A DNA stretch of 64,000 nt from JAVJRN01 sp040218415 (GTDB taxonomy: Bacteria > Bacteroidota > Bacteroidia > Cytophagales > Cyclobacteriaceae), in contig JAVJRN010000070.1 in NCBI GenBank assembly GCA_040218415.1, positions 1 through 64,000 on the forward strand. The letters are read 5' to 3'. Under the pieces are notes generated by a model. That model did not search any database. It worked only from the letters and a program-made list of their open reading frames with translations, and was not told the origin of the DNA. Position numbers and translations under genes: made by a program. This document shows, one piece after another, positions 45,556 through 55,148 of the stretch; within the stretch, counting starts at the first letter, position 1; each line of letters starts with the position of its first letter.

Positions 45556-47340
45556 TTATTGCAGAACTATTTTTTTAACTAGAATTTCACCCGTTTTCAA
45601 TTCAATTTTCATAAAAACGATTTTTTCATGAAACGTTTTGAAATCTATGGATTGAACATTATTTCGTTCTAATATGACTTGTCCGCTTGGCGAGTAAATA
45701 ATAACCTGCTTCACTTCTTCTTGAAAATTGATGCTTCCGTCTGATGGGTTCGGATAGATCAACAAGTGTGAACTTCCATAATCTGACTGTAAGGCAATAC
45801 AGTCATCGGCTAATGCAACATTAATGAACCTAATTTTTTTTGACATATTCAATGTATCGATCAAAAGTATTGGGAGAGCGTCAAGAGAAGATGAATAACA
45901 TGCCGACGAGTCTTCTACTGAGTATTGCGTGGGTGAATATTCATAACTATATGCAAAACTGTCATCAGATTGGGAGGAATAAGGGTGCATAGGCAGACCA
46001 TCCAATTTGATATGATTATCTGCATAACCCACGTAATTATATTCAAAGTAACCTAGGACTTGTCCGAAAGTATCTAAGTGGATAATAGAGTCAGAAAGAA
46101 AGGATGCTTCATTTCCAATTTTAACAACATTCTCATTATAGGTTTGAAAAAGGTCAGCAGCAATCGGTTCATTCTGAGCTTTCAGATTTTTACTATTCTT
46201 AACCTTTATCAAGAATGAATCATTTCGAATGAAACTACCCTCAATAGTTGGATATAAGTAAGGATGGTAAGCTTCGGAGTAGTGATTATTGAGAATCGAA
46301 CTAGCAAGGCGCTCACCTACTTCCTTTTTTTGATGTGGGTGGATATCGGAGTAATTCCCTATGTCAAAAGCACTGGCAATATAAAAGTTGTCATTTTTCC
46401 GTGCAGCCAAAAGTTGCTCTCTTCTTAGATTTTTAAAGCTGTTTGCCTGATATCCGGCTAGTAAGGTGGCAAATACAGGAAAATCTCCTGACCACCTATT
46501 TTGCCATGCGTTGAAAATGGCGCTAAACTTCTCTGCGTAAAGTTCAGGTTGCCCGCTGTTATTTTCTCCTTGATACCAAATGACACCAGAGATAGAAAGT
46601 GGAATAATAGGTGAGATCATGCCATTGAAATGAGTTGTTTTTGGAACATTGTTGCTAATAGAGGAACCCGCCGCTTCTGTCGGTGACCATAATTCTATAG
46701 GTGTTCCGCCCATTGCAGCCACTATGATTCCTATAGGATAATCCAGTTCCTTGTGCAACCTTCTGCCAGTATAATAAGCTGTAGCCGACTGGTATCTGAT
46801 AAAATCAAGTGAGGTCATTTTGAACCACTTATGCCATGAGTTTGTGGGCGCATCTATGAATCGCTCTTCGTTTTTTGACAACTTGGGTGAAATTGAAAAC
46901 ATCCGTAGATTTTCAAAGCTATCGTTTTGTAAAGTATCCAGATACTCTAAATTTCCGGTAGAATCTACCACCGTGGTATTGACGAACCTAAACATGTTTG
47001 ATTGTCCTGAAGCTAACCACACATCACCGCGGACCAAACCATTGAATTGCTGTTTACCAGATTCTGACGCTACTTCTAGTATATATTCCTGATGAAACTG
47101 CATTGCATTTTCCAGTTCTACAAACCAAGTACCCTCTTTGGAAACAAAGCTTGACGCCTCCACTCCTGCCATAGAACAAACCACCTCGTTACCGGGGGTG
47201 TCTTTTCCCCAAATCTTGATGGGTTGACCTTGCTGAATGACTGCATTATCAGAAAGCAAAGAAGTTACTTTCAACTGAGCTTGAGCAATAATTGAAAGAG
47301 TCGAAAGAAATATTGTTGTTAAGAATACTAGTCGCATCAA
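45556..47340 (-). CDS. SASA-family carbohydrate esterase with T9SS tail
   Basis: 594 residues with a signal peptide (to about 22, IIAQAQ). The sialate-O-acetylesterase-like domain shows DVWLASGQSNM (Ser113), GIIVAAMGGTPIELW, VIWYQGENNSGQ, and YSDIHPHQKKEVGER (Asp332, His334), the expected Ser-Asp-His elements. The C-terminus (about 525-594, IYPNPSDGSINF, YSPSGQVIL) is a T9SS sorting domain. Relatives remove acetyl groups from sugars. It matches the N-terminal half of the 31139-36133 fusion closely in motif order (DNAVIQQGQPIKIWG against NNAVVQQGQPIRVWG). It begins 48 bp after the GH31 stop and is probably co-transcribed with it. An acylated glycan target is inferred. Confidence 0.85.
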   Translation of the reverse strand: MMRLVFLTTIFLSTLSIIAQAQLKVTSLLSDNAVIQQGQPIKIWGKDTPGNEVVCSMAGVEASSFVSKEGTWFVELENAMQFHQEYILEVASESGKQQFNGLVRGDVWLASGQSNMFRFVNTTVVDSTGNLEYLDTLQNDSFENLRMFSISPKLSKNEERFIDAPTNSWHKWFKMTSLDFIRYQSATAYYTGRRLHKELDYPIGIIVAAMGGTPIELWSPTEAAGSSISNNVPKTTHFNGMISPIIPLSISGVIWYQGENNSGQPELYAEKFSAIFNAWQNRWSGDFPVFATLLAGYQANSFKNLRREQLLAARKNDNFYIASAFDIGNYSDIHPHQKKEVGERLASSILNNHYSEAYHPYLYPTIEGSFIRNDSFLIKVKNSKNLKAQNEPIAADLFQTYNENVVKIGNEASFLSDSIIHLDTFGQVLGYFEYNYVGYADNHIKLDGLPMHPYSSQSDDSFAYSYEYSPTQYSVEDSSACYSSSLDALPILLIDTLNMSKKIRFINVALADDCIALQSDYGSSHLLIYPNPSDGSINFQEEVKQVIIYSPSGQVILERNNVQSIDFKTFHEKIVFMKIELKTGEILVKKIVLQ

Positions 47341-47388
47341 TACTGTTGTTAAGATCTAGATTACCGATACACGATGGTCTTGTTATCC

Positions 47389-49041
47389 TCATTCTAATGA
47401 GGAAGTCTTCGCTTCTTTGTAGTGTCCTTTTTTTTTGAAATAAGGTAGTCTGTCAAGCGGTGCATCAACTTGAACTTTTCGTCCTCCTCGATATGTCTTA
47501 CCGTCATCAGCCACCCATTTACCTGCGGGAAGCACTACTTGTCTATTCCTAGCTCCCTGTTGAACTACAGGCGCTACAATTATTCCATCTCCCAAGACAA
47601 ATTGGTCTTTGATGTTCTCGTAACCATTACCAGGGAAGGCCAATTCCATAGGCTTTACAATAGGATCTCCGCTTTGTGAGGCTTCTTTTGCCATCTCAAG
47701 AATATAACCTCCCATTTCCTGATGAAGTACAGCCGCTTGTTTACATATTTTATTATTAGCATCGGAAAGCACTCTCCATGGCGAAACAGAAAACTGCATC
47801 ATCGGCATCAATGCGTGTACTTGGGCAGACCGAACGATCAGCTCTTGATCTATGCTTGAAAGGTTTTTAAATGAACCAAATTCACCCCCTCCGATCATGT
47901 CTGGGCAGGTATAAGCATATCCCATTACACTTTGTGACATCAGGTCGGGTATTAATTTTCTTAAGTCCTCCCATGAATGTTTTTTATCTCTTAATCGCTG
48001 CGCCAATGGTAAGCCTGCCATTTTCCATGAAGCCCTGTATTCATTCAAAGGATAATCTAACCCTATCTGAGCAAAATAAGCAGTATGCTCATTGGGAGTG
48101 GCAGGGTTAAATGATATAACCCCACCCGTATAAAAGTCTGCATCTCCTGCATCGAACTTGAACCCATCCACACCAAACTCATCTACCAAGTAATCAAGCC
48201 GCCCTTTGAACCAAGCTTTTGCTTTGGGATTGCTTAAGTCTAAACAAGCACTAGCCCCATTCCACCAGCGAATCACGGCCGCCTTGTTTCTGGTATTTGC
48301 CCAAAGGATTTCCTGAGTTCTATCTTCGTCGAGTAGCAGCATTCCCTCCTCAGCTAAGTATCTAAATACTTCGGAATCCGCACTTACAAACGGACATACC
48401 CATACCATTACCTTAAAGCCCATTTGATGGAGTTTATCCATCATCCCCATGGGATCACTGAAGCGGCGTGAAGAAAATTCCCATGTTCCGTAATCTTCCT
48501 GCCAATTATCATCTATCATCAATACACCTGGTGGATAGCCATTATCTATAATAGACTGAGCATAGTTTAGAATATCTTCCTCGTTTTGATCGTAGGTCAA
48601 CTCAATCCAAGTATTGTATTGAGGATGTGTAAATAGCAGTTCATCAGGAATCTTATTATTTGGTGGAAAAAAAGTTTTTACCACATAGTTGTGTGCTGAT
48701 TTGAGGTCGTCTCCAGCCTTGCCAGTGTCTATGTTTCCTTCTTTGACAGAAACATTAATTACTCCATTATTAAATGCATATTTAAAAGGTTCCTCGCTCC
48801 ACACATATCGCCCTTTACTAGAAAGCAGCAAAGGTTGTGCCTGATTACCTTTATTATCTCCCCAGAGATCAAATGAAAATTCAGTAGTTTGATCGTAAGG
48901 CGTATCGTAACCAAGAGAACTCAAGCCTGCCCACCAATACTCTCCCTCCATTATTTTCACCTCAACAGTCTGTTGCGAATACGCCAAAAAAATGGACTGA
49001 AAAAATACGATTATTACTAGCTTATACTTCATTATTATCAA
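47389..49041 (-). CDS. GH31 family alpha-glycosidase
   Basis: 550 residues with a signal peptide (to about 23, FLAYSQQ), so periplasmic or secreted. A short N-terminal sandwich precedes the GH31 barrel: VLMIDDNWQEDYG (about 173-185), GFKVMVWVCPFVS, DGFKFDAGD with nucleophile Asp298, and GYAYTCPDMIGGGEFGS, where the Asp is the candidate acid/base. GH31 enzymes act on alpha-linked glucose, xylose or galactose and include alpha-galactosidases in Bacteroidota. The C-terminus ends in small beta domains (VLPAGKWVADDGKTYRGGR). It lacks the long N-terminal domain of some GH31 members. With GH27 and sulfatases nearby, an alpha-galactosyl substrate is favoured but unproven. Confidence 0.88.
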   Translation of the reverse strand: MIIMKYKLVIIVFFQSIFLAYSQQTVEVKIMEGEYWWAGLSSLGYDTPYDQTTEFSFDLWGDNKGNQAQPLLLSSKGRYVWSEEPFKYAFNNGVINVSVKEGNIDTGKAGDDLKSAHNYVVKTFFPPNNKIPDELLFTHPQYNTWIELTYDQNEEDILNYAQSIIDNGYPPGVLMIDDNWQEDYGTWEFSSRRFSDPMGMMDKLHQMGFKVMVWVCPFVSADSEVFRYLAEEGMLLLDEDRTQEILWANTRNKAAVIRWWNGASACLDLSNPKAKAWFKGRLDYLVDEFGVDGFKFDAGDADFYTGGVISFNPATPNEHTAYFAQIGLDYPLNEYRASWKMAGLPLAQRLRDKKHSWEDLRKLIPDLMSQSVMGYAYTCPDMIGGGEFGSFKNLSSIDQELIVRSAQVHALMPMMQFSVSPWRVLSDANNKICKQAAVLHQEMGGYILEMAKEASQSGDPIVKPMELAFPGNGYENIKDQFVLGDGIIVAPVVQQGARNRQVVLPAGKWVADDGKTYRGGRKVQVDAPLDRLPYFKKKGHYKEAKTSSLE

Positions 49042-49103
49042 TTAGTGTTTTGTAATCTTAGGTATTTTGTAATTCTAGCCTATTTAGGAAGTAATGAGAC
49101 AAA

Positions 49104-49137
49104 AGGAGCTCACTCCTCTGTCAAGGCTGCTCCTATT
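49104..49137. terminator. Possible hairpin terminator between GH31 and the SusE-position lipoprotein
   Basis: aggagc (49104-49109) and gctcct (49129-49134) can pair around a 19-nt loop, with T-rich sequence on either side. It is short and the loop is long, so this is a weak call. If real, it would end the SusC-SusD-lipoprotein transcript before GH31. Confidence 0.35.
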
Positions 49138-49244
49138 TTTATATCCCAATATTTATAACATCTCATTTTTAGCTTTTCGGCCATATCCTCACTTTGCCAA
49201 TGCGTGCGTGAATATTACCTCATGTTATACCTAATTTGGTTTAG

Positions 49245-50048
49245 TTATCGTACAACCGTAATTGTAACCTGACGAATCAGTCTCCCGAATTGATATTCAC
49301 TTGCTGAAGCTGTTCGATCATATTTGTAGCCTGAGCCCGAATATTTCTTATTACTCAAATTAGTGGCTATCACAGTGGCTGTAAATTCTCCAGGTCTATT
49401 ATAAGTGTACTGATAGTTTAAATTGTACTTATCCAAAGGCACCCCTGTATCGTAACCCTGAGCAGGTGCCAAATAGGTTCCCTGATCCGTAAAATAATCT
49501 CTTACCAACGCTACCGCAATATTAGGGAGGGGCTGTAGTGCGTCTTTTGTTACAAAATATTGAGCCTCGTTTTCATTTTTAAAGCTTCTGCCAACTAAAG
49601 CCTCCAAAGCTCCCATCATATTATCAAAAACGATGGTATCCTCGTAAACTTTAGCAGCTTCTTCTATCGTGGTGTCGTTCCGGATCGCTTCATTAGCATT
49701 ATTCGTGGCAATGTTATACCCCCTTACGGTATTCTCTAACCATACAGTTGCACTATCCAAACTATCTGCTGTAAGAACCAAAGATCCCAAATCAACCTCT
49801 TGTCCTTCAGCTATTGCCAAATAACTACTGTCATAATTATGCCCACGCTCTCCTGTGTAGATTACGAAAGTTTCCGCACTACCTGTTATTTTAAAATATA
49901 CTGTATCACCTACCTTAACTGTGGTAGGGGTGGCTACAACACTAAGTGTTGGTTCAGGTAACTCCTCTTCACATGCACAGAGAACAATTACTGCAAAGAA
50001 AATTATGAAGGCGAGGTGTCGATTTATATTTGAGTTAAACTTTTTCAT
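49245..50048 (-). CDS. Lipoprotein in SusE/F position, putative surface glycan-binding protein
   Basis: 267 residues with a lipoprotein signal ending at Cys26 (IVLCAC), then EEELPEP, a likely surface-export signal. The chain is all-beta in appearance: TLSVVATPTTVKVGDTVYFK resembles an Ig/PKD-type first module, and the end (GEFTATVIATNLSNKKYSGSG, RQVTITVV) another. The family resembles DUF5017-type lipoproteins. No catalytic residues. It begins 12 bp after the SusD stop, the usual place for a SusE/F-type protein. Binding of the target glycan at the outer surface is inferred from position. Confidence 0.72.
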   Translation of the reverse strand: MKKFNSNINRHLAFIIFFAVIVLCACEEELPEPTLSVVATPTTVKVGDTVYFKITGSAETFVIYTGERGHNYDSSYLAIAEGQEVDLGSLVLTADSLDSATVWLENTVRGYNIATNNANEAIRNDTTIEEAAKVYEDTIVFDNMMGALEALVGRSFKNENEAQYFVTKDALQPLPNIAVALVRDYFTDQGTYLAPAQGYDTGVPLDKYNLNYQYTYNRPGEFTATVIATNLSNKKYSGSGYKYDRTASASEYQFGRLIRQVTITVVR

Positions 50049-50060
50049 TTGTACTTTATT

Positions 50061-51680
50061 TTAGAATCCTGGGTTTTGTGTCATCAAAGTATTGACCTGA
50101 AACTCTTGAGAGGGTATTGGTAATAAACGATGGAATTCTCTCACGTTTCCTGCGGTCAAAGACCAATCTCCTTTCTCAGGATCACCAGTATATGGATTGA
50201 TGAAATTATCCACAGCGTTTATTTGAGATACCAGCTCGCCCCAGCGAACAAGATCAAACCAACGCTTTCCTTCGCCTCCAAGCTCTCGCGCACGCTCGAA
50301 GTGTATGTACTCCCTCATGGAATCATAATCTGGATATTCTGCAGCAGAGATATCTGGTAAGATATTCGCTTGATAAGTCGTATTTCTCGGCAATTTATTG
50401 GCATTAATAGCCACTCTTGTTCCATCTCCATCTACATTTCTGGCTCTAGATCTTAGCTGATTAAGTGCGTCAAATACTTCTGCATCTGGACCATTATTGA
50501 GCTCATTCAAAGCTTCAGCATAGATCAGCAAAACATCAGCATACCTAAAAACAGGCCAGTTAATGTCCCAATCAGTAAAGTTATAACCCGCACTTCTGAC
50601 TGGATATCTTCTCCACTTACCCATTTTAATTCGTCTCCATCGTTGTGGCCATAGCTCTGTGAAGTCAGCAAGAGAATCTGCCCTAATGACTCGAACCCAA
50701 GGAGTGTTCCATTGCTGCCTTACCATGTCAGTACTTTCAAAAAGATAATGGTAGTAATCCGTAGCATTGAGTGAACCATAGCTTCCACCTAACTCTGGTG
50801 GCCCCATCAGTCCAAGATGCATCCCTATATAATTACCTTCATTAAATCCTCCAGACAAATACTGGACATCAAAAATAATTTCCATATTATTTTTATTTTC
50901 TGGAATAAAGACATCCGGATAGTAGTCTACTAATTGAAACCGACCTGCGTTGATGACTTCCTTAGCGTATTGAGCTGCCAGTTGGAAATCTGCCTTACCA
51001 TCTCCCAAACCATCTCGCTGCGCCATACTTCCTCGTGTGAGATAAACATAGGCTAATAAAGTTTTAGCAGCATCAACAGTCGCCCGACCAACTGCTACAT
51101 CTCCTTTTAAGCCGAGGTGCTCTATTCCAAATTCAAGATCCTCAATGATCCGCTCGTTGATAAATGCCACTGGATCTCTTTCATCCTTCAGTGCATCCAA
51201 AGAAGCTACTTCCACAGTTTTATAAGGAACATCACCGAAATACCTGATTAGGTTGAAGTATAGCAGAGCCTTTAAAAATTTTGCTTCCGCAAGCAAAGTG
51301 TTTTTACGCTCTTCATCCATATCAATACCTGGAATATTGGTTATCGCCGCATTCGCTGCATTGATCGCTTGGTAATGATCTTGCCAGATTGGTAGTATAA
51401 CTTCAGAGTTTTCTGCACTGTGTGTAAATGTACCTATTCCTCCCAGCGTATTAAAAGTTGCCGTCCTTATGATATCTGTAACAAGGAAATACTGTAAGTA
51501 TCCATAAACACCTGTTGGCTGCAGCATCCCATAGGCTCCTATAACGGCCGCCTCAGCTCCATCCGCATCATAGTAGTTTTCAGGAGATGCAAAAGACTTA
51601 GGTACTTCCTCCAAATAATCTGAGCAAGAAAATACCACCAAAATTAAAAACACTGCTGTAATATATTTTTGAACTTTCAT
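50061..51680 (-). CDS. SusD-like lipoprotein
   Basis: 539 residues. The lipoprotein signal ends at Cys19 (VVFSCS) and the mature end is DYLEEVPKSFASPENYY, typical for SusD/RagB. Body motifs include LLAEAKFLKALLYFNLIRYF, RYADVLLIYAEALNELN and the C-terminal FERARELGGEGKRWFDLVRWG. It forms the surface lid of the SusC transporter whose gene ends 20 bp upstream. Length and all landmarks are normal. Confidence 0.94.
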   Translation of the reverse strand: MKVQKYITAVFLILVVFSCSDYLEEVPKSFASPENYYDADGAEAAVIGAYGMLQPTGVYGYLQYFLVTDIIRTATFNTLGGIGTFTHSAENSEVILPIWQDHYQAINAANAAITNIPGIDMDEERKNTLLAEAKFLKALLYFNLIRYFGDVPYKTVEVASLDALKDERDPVAFINERIIEDLEFGIEHLGLKGDVAVGRATVDAAKTLLAYVYLTRGSMAQRDGLGDGKADFQLAAQYAKEVINAGRFQLVDYYPDVFIPENKNNMEIIFDVQYLSGGFNEGNYIGMHLGLMGPPELGGSYGSLNATDYYHYLFESTDMVRQQWNTPWVRVIRADSLADFTELWPQRWRRIKMGKWRRYPVRSAGYNFTDWDINWPVFRYADVLLIYAEALNELNNGPDAEVFDALNQLRSRARNVDGDGTRVAINANKLPRNTTYQANILPDISAAEYPDYDSMREYIHFERARELGGEGKRWFDLVRWGELVSQINAVDNFINPYTGDPEKGDWSLTAGNVREFHRLLPIPSQEFQVNTLMTQNPGF

Positions 51681-51700
51681 CGTAGTAATTATTTAATCTT

Positions 51701-54700
51701 TTAAAGACCTATAGATAAACCTATTGTGTACGTTTTGGCTCTCGGATATGTCCCCACGTCTGCACCAGGCCCCACTCTTGCCACAGTACCAAAACCAGTA
51801 CTTACCTCTGGATCAAACCAACTATACCGCGTGAACATCAGTGGATTGGAAACACGGCCATAAACCCTAAAGTTTCGGATACCCACTTTATCAAGCACAT
51901 TGGTTTGAGGTAGTTTATATCCCAGCGTGATGTAATCTAATTTGAGGTACGAGCCATCCTCGACTACCCCACTTCTCATATTGCTCAAATAAGTATCTTG
52001 AACCCTTCCATGTACAGTTCCATCTGTATTTAATGGGGTGTAATTATTGGCTGTAAGACTCTCTAGGGTATTCCAGTTGCCATATCCCAGAGCTGCGTCT
52101 AGGAAGGTAATGTTCCCATTGATTACGTCGTTACCATAACTCCATCGGAAAAAGAAATTCAAATCCCAATTGCCATAGGTCAACTGATTATTTAATCCTC
52201 CAATAAAATCAGGAACCGTTTTAGCAAGTGGGACTTTATCTGCCTGATTAATGACACCATCACCATTTACATCGTAGTATTTCATTTGCCCTACGGTGTT
52301 CTCAAGAACTTCATTAAAGGGACTATTAGCTATCTCGTTACCGCTATTGAGTATCTCATCTTCTATATAACCGTAATAGATTCCTATCTGGTCTCCTTCT
52401 CTTACCATGACATCATCTCTCACTCTAGAGAACCAGTTTCTGGTAAAAAACATTTCCTGAGTATCTCCCAACTTCAAAATCTTGCTTCTGTTCGTAGAGA
52501 AGGTAAAGGCACTTGTCCAGTTAAACTTGCCCTTGTCAATATTCACCGTATTGATGGATAGCTCAAATCCACGATTGCTTATTGACCCTATATTTTGAAT
52601 AGCACTTGGGAAACCAGATGTCGGAGGCAACTGCACTTCTAGCAATAGGTCATTGGTTTCTTTATAATAGACTTCAGCAGTGATTAACAATCTACTCTTA
52701 AAGAAACCAATGTCCATTCCCAAGTTATATTGATCAGTTCGCTCCCATGTTAGGTTAGGGTTAGCAATGGATCCAGGCACAACTCCTGAAGTCGGCCTAT
52801 CATCATCATTAAAAATATATCGTTCTGTTCGAAGGCTAGCCAAGGAGCTGTATGGCTGTATCTGATTATTTCCTGTCACCCCATAGGAGGCTCTTATCTT
52901 CAAGAGATCAAATACTCCAAGGTTTTCGATGAATTTTTCATTTGATGCTACCCAACCTAATGCCACCGATGGAAAATAATCCCATCTGTTACCCGCGCCT
53001 AATAGAGAAGAACCATCTGCTCGTAAAGAAGTCGTCAATAAGTACTTACCTGCGAAGCTATAGCTCAAGCGCCCTAGGTAGGACATCATATTATTATCTT
53101 GGTACACGTTACTTGGGAGGTATGGAGTTGATGCCGAGGACAGGTCGTATATACCTCGTGAATCATCCTCAAACCCCTCCACTCCAGTAGTAAAAAGAGA
53201 CCACTCATTTTTGGTGGTTTCAAATGCCGTGGTAGCATTTATGTTATGTTTTCCTAATGACTTGGTATAATTAAGTCGTGCCTGATAAACATATCTTTTC
53301 CTCTCCTCTTTTCGAAAACTCACTTGTCCACCCCTAATCGTACCTGCGCGAGTACTTTTAGGTAAAAACGAGTGGGCGTCCTTACCATAAAGATTAAATC
53401 CGTAGCTGGTATAAAAATTCAAACCTTCAATTAATTCCTGTTCATAGAATAAGTTTCCTATCATCCTTGTCGTCTCAAACCCATTATCAACGTTATCTAA
53501 ATAGGATACTATATCCTCGTTGTTCCAAGTGTCAACTGGAGAATTCTCATTAAATGCTGTTAGATCCGAATCATCCAAGACAAACGGGTTACTCTGAAAC
53601 GCCTGTTTGATAATTGCCCCTTCTTCCCAAGTGTTTACCAAACCATAATTCCGGGTTGTAGATAATTTAATGGAGGTACCAATTTTTGTTTTTTTGTTCA
53701 GACTTTGCTCAAGATTCACATTAAGATTCACTCGCTCAAAGCCCGAATTGAGCACCACACCTTCTTGGTCGAGGTAATTAGCAGCAAGTGCATATTTAAA
53801 ACCATCAGAACCTCCATTGAAGTCAACATTTACACTGGTCGTCTTTGCTGCTCTCGTAATTTCGTCAATCCAGCTTTTCCCGATTAATCCTGACTCACCG
53901 ATACTCCTCCAAAATTCTTCAGAATTTCCTTCGACAGGTGTTGATGAGTATTTGTAAGCCTCAATCGTTCTTATTTGAAAATCTACAAATTCATCAGGAC
54001 TCAATACATCAGGAGCATTGTCCATCATTGACACGCCATGGTTGACATCTACATTGATTCTAGGTTTACCGTTTTTACCACGCTTCGTGGTGATAATAAT
54101 TACTCCATTAGCTCCCTGAGCTCCGTAAATAGCTGTAGCGGAGGCATCTTTCAATATCTCCATGGACTCTATCTGGTTAGTACCTATATCAGCCAAAGGA
54201 TTTGTAGATGGGTCGTTGCTATCTGGTATGATCGGGAAGCCATCAATCACGTAAAGTGGCTGATTGCCACTTGTTAAACTACTTCCTCCACGTATAATGA
54301 TGTTCACACCTGATCCTGGCGCATTATCTGTCTGTGTAACTTGCACACCTGCCACACGACCTGCCAATGCATTTTGAAAAGACACAGGCTGACCTTCTTG
54401 AAAGGCAGAACCTTTAAGTGAAGAAACAGCCCCTGTAAGATCTGACCTTTTCATGGTACCGTATCCAACTACAACAACTTCATCTAACTGACCAAGAGCA
54501 AGACCTAATGATACGTCTATCGTAGTTCGATTACCTACATCAATAGTCTGACCCTCGTACCCAATAAAGCTAAATTGTAATTGTGGGTTGTCACCAACTG
54601 TGTTAATGGAGTAGTTCCCATCAATGTCAGTAATTTCTCCAATAGATGTGCCTTTTAGAATAATTGTAGCCCCTGGGAGTCCCTCTCCTGTTTCTTCGTC

Positions 54701-54823
54701 GATGACTCTTCCGGTAATCTTGTTAGTCTGTGCACTCACTGAAGATATGCCTACAAAGCAACAAGTTAAGGTCAGAAATAGTGCTAAATGCGTACTAACA
54801 TGCTTTTTCATTAATCCTGTCAT
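51701..54823 (-). CDS. SusC-like TonB-dependent outer-membrane transporter
   Basis: 1040 residues. Met5 is an equally good start, since MKKHVSTHLALF opens the signal peptide (to about 32, SSVSAQ). A carboxypeptidase-regulatory-like domain (about 34-110, ITGRVIDEETGEGLPGATII) and a plug (LDEVVVVGYGTMKRSDLTGA, ANGVIIITTKRGK) precede the barrel, which ends TIGLSIGL. It imports oligosaccharides of the right locus together with the SusD encoded next. Operator B and a consensus -7 box lie 109-176 bp upstream; this is the best regulated-looking promoter in the window. Confidence 0.95.
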   Translation of the reverse strand: MTGLMKKHVSTHLALFLTLTCCFVGISSVSAQTNKITGRVIDEETGEGLPGATIILKGTSIGEITDIDGNYSINTVGDNPQLQFSFIGYEGQTIDVGNRTTIDVSLGLALGQLDEVVVVGYGTMKRSDLTGAVSSLKGSAFQEGQPVSFQNALAGRVAGVQVTQTDNAPGSGVNIIIRGGSSLTSGNQPLYVIDGFPIIPDSNDPSTNPLADIGTNQIESMEILKDASATAIYGAQGANGVIIITTKRGKNGKPRINVDVNHGVSMMDNAPDVLSPDEFVDFQIRTIEAYKYSSTPVEGNSEEFWRSIGESGLIGKSWIDEITRAAKTTSVNVDFNGGSDGFKYALAANYLDQEGVVLNSGFERVNLNVNLEQSLNKKTKIGTSIKLSTTRNYGLVNTWEEGAIIKQAFQSNPFVLDDSDLTAFNENSPVDTWNNEDIVSYLDNVDNGFETTRMIGNLFYEQELIEGLNFYTSYGFNLYGKDAHSFLPKSTRAGTIRGGQVSFRKEERKRYVYQARLNYTKSLGKHNINATTAFETTKNEWSLFTTGVEGFEDDSRGIYDLSSASTPYLPSNVYQDNNMMSYLGRLSYSFAGKYLLTTSLRADGSSLLGAGNRWDYFPSVALGWVASNEKFIENLGVFDLLKIRASYGVTGNNQIQPYSSLASLRTERYIFNDDDRPTSGVVPGSIANPNLTWERTDQYNLGMDIGFFKSRLLITAEVYYKETNDLLLEVQLPPTSGFPSAIQNIGSISNRGFELSINTVNIDKGKFNWTSAFTFSTNRSKILKLGDTQEMFFTRNWFSRVRDDVMVREGDQIGIYYGYIEDEILNSGNEIANSPFNEVLENTVGQMKYYDVNGDGVINQADKVPLAKTVPDFIGGLNNQLTYGNWDLNFFFRWSYGNDVINGNITFLDAALGYGNWNTLESLTANNYTPLNTDGTVHGRVQDTYLSNMRSGVVEDGSYLKLDYITLGYKLPQTNVLDKVGIRNFRVYGRVSNPLMFTRYSWFDPEVSTGFGTVARVGPGADVGTYPRAKTYTIGLSIGL

Positions 54824-54931
54824 TTCATAATATAATTAAGCGTTCGGTTAATCCTTTGATAGTCTTGGTATGTTTTAATCTTAAGCCTTCTTAAACTTTA
54901 AACCTCTCTACATTCTATTAATATGCTCTAA

Positions 54932-54999
54932 CAAAAGTACTCTAGTCGGCCAGTAGCAAGGGTGAGATTTATTCCATTAAGGTACCTTAAATTGTCATT
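54932..54999 (-). promoter_or_regulatory. Promoter with operator copy B, upstream of SusC
   Basis: The operator at 54961-54999 reads on the reverse strand ATGACAATTTA, ten bases, ATGGAATAAAT, then TCACC. Its centre, ttaaggtaccttaa (54978-54991), is a perfect 14-bp palindrome. TACTTTTG (54932-54939) matches the -7 consensus TAnnTTTG and ends about 20 bp from the operator, the same spacing as at copy A. Nothing else is found between 54824 and 55148. Confidence 0.72.
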
Positions 55000-55148
55000 A
55001 TGATAAAAGGACGCCTATTTTTCATGCCTAAAATACTTCATCAGTAAAAAAAGATCGATTTTTTGTTTGATAACAAATTACTGTTTCAAAAATCTAACTC
55101 TCGGATTCATTCCTTATTTTTATACGCTTAGTAGAAGTGGAAAACAGC

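Noticed and set aside
55045..55066. Terminator at the A/T-rich near-palindrome
   Set aside because: The half-arms do not pair over the GATC centre and there is no GC-rich stem, so it cannot be supported.
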